Source of the DNA: Liolophura sinensis
Lineage: Eukaryota; Mollusca; Polyplacophora; Chitonida; Chitonidae
DNA length: 64,000 bases
NCBI RefSeq assembly: GCF_032854445.1
Contig: NC_088307.1
Location: forward strand, 19,714,001 to 19,778,000
Direction of reading: 5' to 3'
Each line of letters opens with the position of its first letter. The first letter of the stretch is position 1. Shown piece after piece: positions 46,201-51,808 of this stretch. The position numbers were made by a program, and so were the translations under genes. Under the pieces are notes generated by a model that saw only the letters and a program-made list of their open reading frames with translations, did no database searches and was not told the origin of the DNA.

Positions 46201-47743
46201 AGGCCTTGATCTTTGTTTTTCAGGAGAGGTGTGATTATCATACCCCTTGTAAAAGACTAGGAGTGTGATTTGCACACTACGTGTAAATTAACACTATCAA
46301 GACTTTTGATAGTCAGGTGTGTTGTTATTTATTTGATTGGTTTTTTTTATGGCGTACTCAAGAATATTTCACTTATACAACAGCGGCTATCATTATGGTG
46401 GATGAAAACAAAGCTGAGTCCAGGGGAAACCCACAATCATCCACAGGTTGCTGGCAGACGTTCGGTATGAGCTAGACTTGAACTCACAGTGACAGGTGTG
46501 TTGTACTATGAAACCTAGGCTTTGTTTCAAGTGTAAGTTATGAGAGAGAGTGTGATTGCATGTCTCAAATTAATATACATGGATATGTATAGACAGCATT
46601 CAACACAAACCATGTCAGGGTACAGCATTCAACACAAACCATGTCAGAGTACAGCATTCAACACAACCATGTCAGAGTACAGCATTCAACACAAACCATG
46701 TCACAGTACGGCATTCAACATAACCATGTCACGGTACGGCATTCAACACAACCATGTCAGAGTACAGCATTCAACACAAACCATGTCAGGGTACAGCATT
46801 CAACACAACCATGTCAGGGTACAGCATTCAACACAAACCATGTCAGGGTACAGCATTCAACACAACCATGTCAGGGTACAGCATTCAACACAAACCATGT
46901 CAGGGTACAGCATTCAACACAACCATGTCAGGGTACAGCATTCAACATAAACCATGTCAGGGTACAGCATTCAACACAAACCATGTCTGAGTACAGCATT
47001 CAACACAACCATGTCAGAGTACAGCATTCAACACAAACCATGTCTGAGTACAGCATTCAACACAAACCATGTCTGAGTACAGCATTCAACACAAACCATG
47101 TCTGAGTACAGCATTCAACACAACCATGTCAGAGTACAGCATTCAACACAAACCATGTCTGAGTACAGCATTCAACACAAACCATGTCTGAGTACAGCAT
47201 TCAACACAAACCATGTCAGAGTACAGCATTCAACACAACCATGTCAGAGTACAGCATTCAACACAACCATGTCAGAGTACAGCATTCAACACAACCATGT
47301 CAGAGTACAGCATTCAACACAAACCATGTCAGAGTACAGCATTCAACACAAACCATGTCAGAGTACAGCATTCAACACAAACTAAATAAATAAGGGGTAT
47401 GTTTCTTGTTTCAGCTGAACTTCAGACCGCTCACGCCGGATCTCCAGGGGTCGGGATTATTGCTGCGGTCTGTGTGGTCATCATCCTCAGTTTGTCCGCT
47501 TTGGCGGGACTCGTCGTTTACCGAAAGTGGAACAATTTCCCCCACATGAAGCGGTTCTGGACGGTAGAATTGCGAGATAATCACGAAAGCGTCAGTTTCT
47601 GCGGAGTGCCAGCTGACGAGCGCAACGGGATAGCGTCTGACGCCAAGACCTTTGATGACATGGCATTTTATGAGAAGCAGTCGAGTCGAGATGCACGTAG
47701 AGGAAAGGACTCGAGTTATGCCCCTTTACGAGAAGACATCTGA
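18672..47743 (+). CDS. MEGF9-like: MEGF9-like type I membrane protein (FN3 + 3 laminin EGF + TM), complete, 7 exons
   Basis: Exons 18672-18789, 38756-39163, 40218-40385, 42449-42649, 43631-43792, 45003-45107 and 47415-47743 join without a break to 1491 nt, 496 residues plus stop. All introns are phase 1. Order: signal peptide (about 1-19); FN3 domain 46-225 with W64 and LTPGTVY (195-201), split over two exons; laminin-type EGF domains 233-282, 285-331 and 334-384, each with eight cysteines; membrane span about 400-422; tail 423-496 with FWTVEL (435-440), matching my recollection of the vertebrate MEGF9 tail. At least ten N-glycosylation sequons. It is probably a cell-surface adhesion or signalling receptor; the ligand is unknown. 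The FN3 domain, absent from the human MEGF9 I remember, makes orthology less certain than family membership. Confidence 0.88.
18790..20872 (+). other. MEGF9-like intron 1, first part
   Basis: It contains the (TA)n microsatellite at 19163-19207. No other repeat or exon was recognised. Short frames (such as 19586-19819) lack known motifs. Confidence 0.45.
19163..19207. repeat. (TA)n microsatellite
   Basis: Forty-five bases of uninterrupted TA dinucleotide repeat in MEGF9-like intron 1. Confidence 0.97.
20873..21021 (-). mobile_element. SINE family A, 3' half, minus strand
   Basis: Runs from the AAATA tail through TTACGCCGTACTCAAGAATA to GCAGGTTGCTGGCAGACG; the head is absent. It lies about 30 bp from the opposite-strand copy at 21052, forming an inverted pair. 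Confidence 0.85.
21052..21324 (+). mobile_element. SINE family A, full length
   Basis: Head GGGGCCTCCGTCGCTCAGTT, B-box-like GTGAGTTCAAGTCC, the shared body and an AAATAAATAAATAAAT tail. A possible diverged target duplication (ATGTTAAAAG / ATGTTCAAAG) flanks it. Confidence 0.9.
21325..23520 (+). other. MEGF9-like intron 1, part with degenerate GTGATGAC-type sequence
   Basis: Between about 22190 and 22740 words like GTGATGAC and AATGGCGATAAC recur irregularly and look like a decayed satellite. No exon supported elsewhere. Confidence 0.4.
23525..23655. repeat. short minisatellite, 21-23 bp units
   Basis: About six copies of GGTTGTTTGCCCTTGACACT-like units with small length changes. Confidence 0.85.
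23656..24579 (+). other. MEGF9-like intron 1, no distinct feature
   Basis: A loosely repeated TTGAAAAGCCTGGAAA word occurs near 23757-23815 and 24090. No gene supported. Confidence 0.35.
24580..24912 (+). mobile_element. SINE family B, plus strand
   Basis: The head near 24590 has a tRNA-like GGTAGATCCAGGGTCAATCC segment. The body includes CCTCGCTTGGCTTTCAGC and AAGGATTCCTTCGTCGCCAT, and the end is AAATTGTTAAGTACGACG plus TTAAACACCAAGC. It shares the body with the copies at 35083 and 63611. Confidence 0.85.
24913..25375 (+). other. MEGF9-like intron 1, with a decayed SINE-like piece
   Basis: GCCGGCGAAAGGTGG and TAAGTGAAAAATTCTACG near 25150-25230 suggest a very old SINE end. Otherwise nothing recognised. 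Confidence 0.3.
25376..25642 (+). mobile_element. SINE family A, full length, 13-bp target duplication
   Basis: Reference-quality copy. Head GGGGCCTCCGTGGCGCAGTC (A box TGGCGCAGTCGG), B-box region GTGAGTTCAAGCC, the shared body and an AAATAAATAAATAA tail. ACATGTATGTACA is present on both sides (25363-25375 and 25643-25655). Confidence 0.95.
25656..26735 (+). other. MEGF9-like intron 1, no feature seen
   Basis: Rich in TACATGTACATG-type words. No exon or element supported. Confidence 0.35.
26736..27003 (-). mobile_element. SINE family A, full length, minus strand
   Basis: Tail at left, tRNA head at right (GCTAACCAACTGAGCCACAG). Several small differences from the 25376 copy mark it as older. 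Confidence 0.9.
27004..27547 (+). other. MEGF9-like intron 1, no feature seen
   Basis: T-rich stretch near 27175-27260 and TACATGTACATG words only. Confidence 0.35.
27548..27773 (+). mobile_element. SINE family A, decayed
   Basis: The head GGCCTCCATGGCTCAGTTGG and the body are recognisable, with deletions in the middle and near the 3' end. A-rich AAATAAATAAAT tail. Confidence 0.85.
27774..28383 (+). other. MEGF9-like intron 1, no feature seen
   Basis: No exon or element supported, except a SINE-like end ATTCTTGAGTACGACATTAA near 28349. Confidence 0.35.
28384..28466 (-). mobile_element. SINE family A, short 3' fragment
   Basis: GATTTGATAGGTGTTTTACG through CCACCATTATGGTGGCGGG matches the reverse complement of the SINE 3' end. 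Confidence 0.75.
28685..28998 (+). mobile_element. SINE family B relative, diverged
   Basis: It ends ATGTGACTGAAAAATTGCTA then AGTACGATGTAAAAACCC, like family B, but the head (CATTGGCCATCTGGTTCTC) and middle differ. It is either a subfamily or a different tRNA-SINE sharing the 3' tail. Confidence 0.65.
28999..30076 (+). other. MEGF9-like intron 1, no feature seen
   Basis: A C-run followed by an A-run lies near 29401-29421. No exon supported. Confidence 0.35.
30077..30181 (-). mobile_element. MITE-like family C fragment, minus strand
   Basis: GAAGCCCTGAAATTGGCCAA and TCCAACCACTGGAGTTTTGT are reverse complements of the family C centre found near 44230-44285 and 38580-38625. Confidence 0.65.
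30182..30450 (+). mobile_element. SINE family A, full length
   Basis: Head GGAGGCCCCTGTGGCTCAGT, complete body and AAATAAATAAATAAATT tail. Confidence 0.9.
30451..31103 (+). other. MEGF9-like intron 1, no feature seen
   Basis: A 13-base C run lies near 30686. No exon supported. Confidence 0.35.
31104..31334 (+). mobile_element. SINE family A, partial
   Basis: Starts at GTAGGCTAGGGCAGCGTAAT within the head. There is a small insertion near 31147 and a deletion of the GGCCGTACGTGG region. Tail intact. Confidence 0.85.
31335..31978 (+). other. MEGF9-like intron 1, no feature seen
   Basis: T-run near 31706-31717. Nothing else recognised. Confidence 0.35.
31979..32232. mobile_element. foldback element, arms of about 100 bp
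   Basis: The left arm (GAGCTGGGATACTACATG, GGTTACATGACTCAGTTAAT, ACCGTATTCCACCTAA) is matched in inverted order by the right arm (TTAGGTGGAATACGGTATTA, ACTGAGTCATGTAACC, AGTAGCCCAGCTTCCC). The arms are separated by about 60 bp. No coding capacity; probably a MITE or foldback transposon. Confidence 0.8.
32460..32630 (+). mobile_element. SINE family A, 5'-truncated
   Basis: Starts near GTATGTGGGAAGGTCTGCC and has the full 3' body and a long AAATAAATAAATAAATAAAT tail. Confidence 0.88.
32631..33382 (+). other. MEGF9-like intron 1, AT-rich, no feature seen
   Basis: Poly-T and poly-A runs near 32779-32803 and 33180-33215. No exon supported. Confidence 0.35.
33383..33640 (+). mobile_element. SINE family A, nearly full length
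   Basis: Decayed head (GCACTAGCGCAGCATAATG), B-box-like GTGAGTTCAAGTCC, body and AAATAAATAAATA tail. Confidence 0.88.
33641..34671 (+). other. MEGF9-like intron 1, no feature seen
   Basis: AT-rich; no exon or element supported. Confidence 0.35.
34672..34900. mobile_element. MITE-like element with inverted ends
   Basis: Left end ACTGTAACTCATCAACCTTT; right end AAAAAGTTGAAGAATTAGGC, whose complement is GCCTAATTCTTCAACTTTTT. The right half matches, inverted, the segment at 37328-37412. The ends resemble those of family C. Confidence 0.55.
35083..35439 (-). mobile_element. SINE family B, full length, 13-bp target duplication
   Basis: Minus-strand copy: the 3' end at left (GTTTAACGTCGTACTCAACA) and the tRNA-like head at right (complement GGTAGAGCGTCCGCTTCGG). 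TATAAATGAAGAG flanks it at 35070-35082 and 35440-35452. It is nearly identical to the copy at 63611. Confidence 0.93.
35453..35977 (+). other. MEGF9-like intron 1, no feature seen
   Basis: No exon or element supported. Confidence 0.35.
35978..36228 (-). mobile_element. SINE family A, minus strand
   Basis: Tail at left, body (GCGACCAGCATTATGGTGGG), head at right (GCTAACCACCTGAGCCTCAA). A short deletion removes the ACGCCGTACTCAAG segment. Confidence 0.88.
36589..36762 (-). mobile_element. SINE family A, 3' part, minus strand
   Basis: Long (TTTA)n tail then GATTGGTGTTTTACACCATA and body to CAGACCTTCCCACATGC. Confidence 0.85.
36927..37024 (+). mobile_element. SINE family A, 3' fragment, plus strand
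   Basis: CTGGTTTCCTCCTACCAGAA through TGTAAACACCAATGAAATAA. It lies opposite to the fragment at 36589. Confidence 0.8.
37025..38499 (+). other. MEGF9-like intron 1, with a partial MITE-like segment
   Basis: 37318-37412 (TTACCCTAATTCTTCAACTT, TTTTGAAACATTCTGAGG) matches the right half of the element at 34672 in inverse orientation. No exon seen in the remainder. Confidence 0.45.
38500..38720 (+). mobile_element. MITE-like family C copy
   Basis: TTTACCCTATTTCCACAACC, then GCAACTTTCAGCTCAATTTA and GGTTGGGTTGGCCAGTTTC, ending at TTGCTGAATTATAGT. Same order as 40416 and 44158. It lies about 35 bp before exon 2. Confidence 0.65.
38756..39163 (+). CDS. MEGF9-like: MEGF9-like exon 2: first part of the FN3 domain
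   Basis: Acceptor TTTTCCTTTTGTAG ends at 38755; donor GTTAGA at 39164. It encodes residues 40-176: PPSNVRVALLGTTDVVIIWY, then a loop of about 90 residues with six sequons (N71, N95, N109, N118, N128, N147), then CDKIEHYLVIYQEK. W64 is the conserved FN3 core tryptophan. The loop is far longer than in a typical 90-residue FN3. Phase 1 at both ends. Confidence 0.88.
39562..40217. repeat. 66/67-bp minisatellite that carries the exon 3 splice acceptor
   Basis: Ten tandem copies of a pyrimidine-rich unit (CATCTTCCCCTTTTTGGTG ... TTGTCTTGTATTTCACAG). The last copy's CACAG is the acceptor of exon 3. AG is kept at 39619, 39686, 39752, 39818, 40017, 40083 and 40150 and mutated near 39884 and 39950. 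The unit spacing is 66 or 67 bp. Confidence 0.93.
40218..40385 (+). CDS. MEGF9-like: MEGF9-like exon 3: second part of the FN3 domain
   Basis: It encodes residues 177-231 plus split codons: TLVELTTPSNLTEIRLSKL, TPGTVYQLSVQAAYSGG and SNWTEFITN. LTPGTVYQLSVQA is the classic FN3 L-x-P-x-T-x-Y strand F motif. Donor GTGAGT at 40386 is consensus; phase 1 at both ends. Three upstream decoy acceptors would extend it in frame. Confidence 0.9.
40416..40597 (+). mobile_element. MITE-like family C copy
   Basis: Left end TTAACCCTGCCCTAATTTTT, right end GGTTGAAGAATTACAGTAAT (imperfect inverted ends), with AGAGCAACTTTGAATGCAAT between. It starts 30 bp after the exon 3 donor. Confidence 0.65.
40751..40924 (-). 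mobile_element. SINE family A, head missing, minus strand
   Basis: TTTGATTGGTGTTTTATGCC to CAGCATGAGCTGGGCTTGAA. The tRNA head is truncated. Confidence 0.85.
40925..42448 (+). other. MEGF9-like intron 3 remainder, no feature seen
   Basis: No tandem array, exon or element supported in this stretch. Its acceptor is AATTCTTTCAG. Confidence 0.45.
42449..42649 (+). CDS. MEGF9-like: MEGF9-like exon 4: laminin EGF 1 and start of 2
   Basis: It encodes residues 233-298: CKCNLHGQDPADQECDPN ... WCKCRQGYMGLFCEMCKVG ... CHRCPCAKVHSSGSCQF. The cysteines at 233, 235, 247, 255, 257, 266, 269 and 282 give the eight-cysteine laminin-type pattern. Donor GTAAGG at 42650. Phase 1 at both ends. Confidence 0.92.
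42650..43312 (+). other. MEGF9-like intron 4, AT-rich part
   Basis: Many T- and A-runs (for example 43049-43064). No exon or element recognised. Confidence 0.45.
43313..43552. repeat. 38-bp minisatellite upstream of exon 5
   Basis: GTGTGTACATCTGTTTGGAG followed by TTACCATCCAGGTGAAAT recurs at 38-bp spacing (43435-43550), with two longer-spaced copies before it. It ends about 78 bp before the exon 5 acceptor. Confidence 0.88.
43631..43792 (+). CDS. MEGF9-like: MEGF9-like exon 5: rest of laminin EGF 2, start of 3
   Basis: It encodes residues 300-352: SGQLKCTNCHTGYTGNLC, HRCAHGYYAVDGRCQRCNC, HGNEDVRKLQVCSPATG. Acceptor TTTACAG, donor GTAAAT, phase 1. EGF 2 has C-x2-C (305, 308) where many laminin EGF domains have C-x-C. 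Confidence 0.92.
44158..44372 (+). mobile_element. MITE-like family C copy
   Basis: AGAGCAACTTTTTGTGCAAC, then GGGTGGAATGGCCAATTTC, ending AGGTTGAAGAATTACAGTAA. The most complete family C copy in the window, in intron 5. Confidence 0.7.
44500..44998. repeat. 52-bp AT-rich tandem array ending at the exon 6 acceptor
   Basis: About nine diverged copies of ACATCATGGATTCATTCTTG plus TATTTATTATTACATGCAT, spaced 52-53 bp (44704, 44808, 44911, 44963). The last unit runs into GCATCATACAG, the acceptor of exon 6. Confidence 0.88.
45003..45107 (+). CDS. MEGF9-like: MEGF9-like exon 6: rest of laminin EGF 3
   Basis: It encodes residues 354-387: QCMGCLHNTSGFFCDMC, AEGYRGDPIKAKNCTLI. Cysteines 355, 358, 367, 370 and 384 complete the third eight-cysteine domain. 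Sequon at N361. Donor GTAAGT at 45108 is perfect. Phase 1. Confidence 0.92.
45170..45433 (-). mobile_element. SINE family A, full length, 14-bp target duplication
   Basis: Tail at left, head at right (GCTAACCAACTGAGCCACGG). A small deletion removes part of the B-box region. CAAGTATATTTACT (45156-45169) and CAAGTATGTTTACT (45434-45447) flank it. Confidence 0.92.
45588..45632. repeat. perfect hairpin, 20-bp arms and 5-base loop
   Basis: AAAGAGTTTTAATAGTAGCA at 45588-45607, loop TAATT, then the exact reverse complement at 45613-45632. In intron 6. Confidence 0.9.
45780..46170. repeat. 106-bp tandem array, about 4 copies
   Basis: GTGAGCCCCTGG-type words at 45798, 45904, 46010 and 46116 give a period of exactly 106 bp. 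Each unit has two related halves (GGTTAATGGTGCAAATA and GGTTACTAGTGCAAATA), so the array grew from an older half-unit of about 50 bp. Confidence 0.9.
46326..46492 (-). mobile_element. SINE family A, partial, minus strand
   Basis: TTATTTGATTGGTTTTTTTT, then GCGTACTCAAGAATATTTC and CAGGTTGCTGGCAGACG; the GGCCGTACG region is deleted and the head is missing. Confidence 0.8.
46597..47384. repeat. 28/29-bp minisatellite, about 27 copies, upstream of exon 7
   Basis: Units read CATGTCAGRGTACAGCATTC then AACACAAAC (29 bp) or AACACAAC (28 bp). Variants (GTCAGGG, GTCAGAG, GTCTGAG) are arranged in blocks. Ends 30 bp before the exon 7 acceptor. Each unit contains TACAG but no pyrimidine tract. Confidence 0.94.
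47415..47743 (+). CDS. MEGF9-like: MEGF9-like exon 7: transmembrane segment and tail
   Basis: Acceptor TTCTTGTTTCAG ends at 47414. It encodes residues 389-496. The membrane span is GVGIIAAVCVVIILSLSALA and on to about 422, followed by basic YRKW (stop-transfer). The tail has FWTVEL (435-440) and ends LREDI, a possible class III PDZ ligand (inference). TGA at 47741. Confidence 0.92.
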
Positions 47744-48211
47744 AAATGGACTGTGGTGGGTTTTTTTTTTTTCATGATGTTTTTTTCTTGCTGCCATCCT
47801 GGCAAGTAGTGAAGATTTATCAGCCTATGTCTTAGCTTGGCTGTCTCAAAGGAACAGTGTCTTTGTATACAGGGTACGTGTCATGTGTTAGCGTCCAGTG
47901 GAACAGGTACACTTGAGCCATGACTTGGTCATGGGTGTAATGATAATGTTATGACGTCCATTATTATAACACTAGCATTGTGGCATGGCCATTATGTTGT
48001 AGAGAGTTGGTCACCTTTGTAATGGTAATGATATGATGTTAAATGTAACAGCACCTGACAATAAGGTAATGACTTGGCGTAATGCGTAATGAGAATTATA
48101 TGTGGCCTATCCAGGTATATGATCTTATAAATTAATGATAGTGTCATGGAGTCAGATGTATCAGCATTGGCACTGTGTCCTTGTGGTATGTCATGGTAGT
48201 AATCAAGCTTC

Positions 48212-48745
48212 CAGTGTTATGGTAATGGCATGCTGTCCATCATAACAGCACTTGTATTGTGGCTTGGTCATTACATGTACTTCTGGTCTCCTGTGTAATG
48301 GTAATGGCATGCTGTCCATCATAACAGCACTTGTATTGTGGCTTGGTCATTGCATGTACTTCTGGTCTCCTGTGTAATGGTAATGGCATGCTGTCCATCA
48401 TAACAGCACTTGTATTGTGGCTTGGTCATTACATGTACTTCTGGTCTCCTGTGTAATGGTAATGGCATGCTGTCCATCATAACAGCACTTGTATTGTGGC
48501 TTGGTCATTGCATGTACTTCTGGTCTCCTGTGTAATGGTAATGGCATGCTGTCCATCATAACAGCACTTGTATTGTGGCTTGGTCATTACATGTACTTCT
48601 GGTCTCCTGTGTAATGGTAATGGCATGCTGTCCATCATAACAGCACTTGTATTGTGGCTTGGTCATTGCATGTACTTCTGGTCTCCTGTGTAATGGTAAT
48701 GGCATAGTGCACATTATAACAACACTATCATTGTGGCTTGGCTCT
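48212..48745. repeat. 79-bp tandem array organised as 158-bp dimers
   Basis: TGCTGTCCAT at 48231, 48310 and 48389 gives a 79-bp period, 6-7 copies. Units alternate CATTACATG and CATTGCATG, so the true repeating unit is a 158-bp dimer. It begins about 470 bp after the MEGF9-like stop and is probably in its 3' UTR. Confidence 0.92.
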
Positions 48746-50607
48746 TGCATCAGTAATGACCAGTCTCCTGTGTAGTGGAAGTGGCATGGTGCCCAGTGAC
48801 ATGTGAAAGCACTATAACTGTTGTCAATGTTACTCTCATGACTGTCTCAGTTGAATATACGGTATTACATTTGTGGCTTGATTAATGACCCTAATCTGGT
48901 TTTCAGTCTGAAGGTCATAACACATTCTGTGGTGCTCTTTTCATGACCTGGTCTCCAATGACTGTGACCACGACACACTCTTCACTGTAAAGTTCATGAC
49001 ATCGTGTCATGCAAGTGGATTGTCACACGGTCTGTAATGTAATGTTTATGACACCATGTGTAATCCCATGGACATGAGTTAATCATCATGATTAGATGTT
49101 CATTGTTAAACTTTGTGATCATCTCAAAAAGACTTCTGACAGTGGAACGCCTTGCATGGGCTGCAGTGTCCAGTATGATTATATGGCATGGTGTCCACAG
49201 TGTCATGATAAGAGTATAAAGTAGCAGCCCATGACATGGATTGCATGGTGCCTAGTCTAAACAGAATGACATGACTCCAACTCAAAGAGTCATGAGAATT
49301 GCTTACATGTATGTCAGATCACATGAGGAACAGCTGTTTTCTTTGATTAAGAAGGTGTTGTGAAATGCTGACACGCATTATTTATAGAATGCCATTTTTT
49401 TTAAGATGTCTGTGGATACTGTTGTGAAATTTGAATGTATTGTGGTTATTGAGGGCATATTATCTGCATATTTTTGTAGACCTTCCATATTTGAGGTGAG
49501 GGAAAATTGAATTTGTTGATTGAGTTGCCGTAAACTTCCAGTCGAAAGAAATGGAAACAGAGGACCTGTTATTCACAGCTTTAGTATTTAGAGGGTTAGT
49601 ACCGGCAGACCAGCAAAATTTGGAGGAATGCTTACTTGGTTTCTACTTCACAGTTCCATGTACAGTGTTATCTTCCCTTGAAAATGCTGGTACCACTACT
49701 TTAAAACAGAAGATAAATCATCAATTAGATGGAGAACATTTTTCATTTTCATACCTTTTCTACTCTCAATTTTGAAGAGTTCACAAAGAAAGGTAAACTC
49801 GCCAAATAGTTGAATGTGTGGCAAGAATAATACGTGTACGTCATCAGTCTTTGTGGCATCTATATTTGGCAGACTTACAGTGAGTATATTTACCAGCGTT
49901 TGTAGCTCAGAAAGTTGACGGAAAATTTCGTTTTATCCCCCCCAAAAAGCTTTTTGATTTCAAACTTCATGTAAAAAATGTTGACAAGTTTTATATAGAA
50001 AATCAGTCCTTTAAACAATTTTATTCCAGCTTGCAACTCTTAAATTAGGCTGTGAATGGAGTTTTTACATTATTTAACTACTTTGCACATAGTAGTATTA
50101 ATAACATAATAATCAATGTACATGTACAGTTTATGGTGTCAGTCAACTGTCCCTCAAATATAGACAATTTGATTACTGTATTATTTACTGTTAATTATCT
50201 TGTAAGGTTTCTACCTCTCTTCTGATTGATGACTTGTTTGTCTGTATTAGGGTTCTCTTCTCATGACAGGATTCAGACAGCATAAATCAATATATGCCCC
50301 ATGAATTCACACTGGTTATCTTTCCCATCTGATTGGTAGAGAATGTCAGACATCATTTCCAAGTTTGTAACAGCCTGTTTGATTGGATAGATTCTGTTTT
50401 GGCAGAGACTCGGCCATTGGTGGATTCCAGACTACATGGGAAATACCTTTTTGTATGTGTTCCTCTCAAATATTAGAGGTCTTGGGATTCCCTGTTTTGA
50501 TCAAAGGATATTGTTTGTTCTTTCTACCTAAACTGATCAGTGGTGAGATTATCTGTTGGGTGATCTTAGATTCAGGTTGTGAAAGCAATTGTATGAGTGT
50601 GAGGCAG

Positions 50608-50895
50608 CTTAATTAATACTGAAATTAAATGTAAGTGGCTTAAAACTGAAAGCAGCTCAATACTGAAAGCATCTTATCACAGAAGTGGCTTAAAATTGAA
50701 AGCATCCCAGTATTTAAAGCAACATAAAACTAAAGGTGGCTTTATAGTAAAAGCAACTCAGTAGTGACAGCAACATAATACTGAAAGTGGATTGATATTG
50801 GAGTATGCAGGAAAATTAAAAGCAGCTTAATTATGAAAATAGCTTAATACTGAAAGAAGCTCAATATTTAAGCAGCTTAATACTGAAAGACGTAA
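50608..50895. repeat. degenerate short tandem repeat (AGCTTAATACTGAAAG type)
   Basis: Roughly twelve diverged copies of AGCRRCTTAATACTGAAAG with irregular spacing of about 18-25 bp. Confidence 0.6.
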
Positions 50896-51636
50896 AATAA
50901 CTAAACTTTTCAATACTTCTCTTAACCTTGACATTTTTTAACATGACCTTGATATGCCAGATGGCCTTAACTTTGTCACAAGTGTAGAAAAAACTCTAAA
51001 ATTGTGGCTCAAATGTCGAAATTCTCGTAACTTACAACATATATTTTGTGTGTGATGTTTATCAAATACTCCCTAAATATTTCGTACTCTTTTGCTTTTT
51101 TTTTTAGTTTTATAAGCATGTGTATTTGACAATCCAACGTGTATTTTAATGGACTTTTTACACCATAGATATTACTATAGATTACTTGCCATACTTGTAC
51201 AGGTAGGGAAAAGGAACATTTATATTGGATCCAACATAATTTGTTCAGAATGTCACTTATTATGATACTTCACCATGTGAAATGAAAACTTACACACCTT
51301 TATCTAATGTAGGGTAGTTGGGTTTGGGGGAAAATCCTCTATCTGATATGTTTAAATGCGTGCTATACATAAGATAAATCCTTCCCTTTTTTTTTACCTC
51401 ATGTCACATGTGCATAGCTTTGTAATAAACAGGTTTGACCCCCACCCCCACCCACCCCTCCTTGCTAGAAAAGTGGATTGGTGACTTAAGACAAGTCCTT
51501 AAGAGTAAACAGTCTGCTACATGTCCTTGTACTAAACTCTTATAATTTTTAATTAATAGCTAACACATCAACAAATGTATGCAAAGGTCTGCATTTGATT
51601 TTATTTTATTATAAAATCGACTGATTTTTTTATTGA

Positions 51637-51808
51637 ACTTGCTGGCCTCCTCTTCGGCCGTACGTGGGAAGGTTTGACAGCAACCTGCGGATGGTCGTGG
51701 GTTTCCCTCGGGCTCTGCCCGGTTTCCCCCTGCCATAATGCTGGCCACTGATGTATAAGTGAAATATTCTTGAGTGTGGTATAAAACACCAATGAAATAA
51801 ATAAGTAA
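51637..51808 (+). mobile_element. SINE family A, 5'-truncated
   Basis: Starts at CTTGCTGGCCTCCTCTTCGG and runs to ACCAATGAAATAAATAAG. Tail short. Confidence 0.88.

Noticed and set aside
46540-47393. Open frames with QHSTQTMS-type repeats
   Set aside because: By-products of the 28/29-bp minisatellite in intron 6; no start context or splice fit.
49551-49775. 74-codon ORF starting METEDLLFTALVF
   Set aside because: Looks protein-like at first, but has no domain, no flanking splice sites that fit and an unremarkable length.
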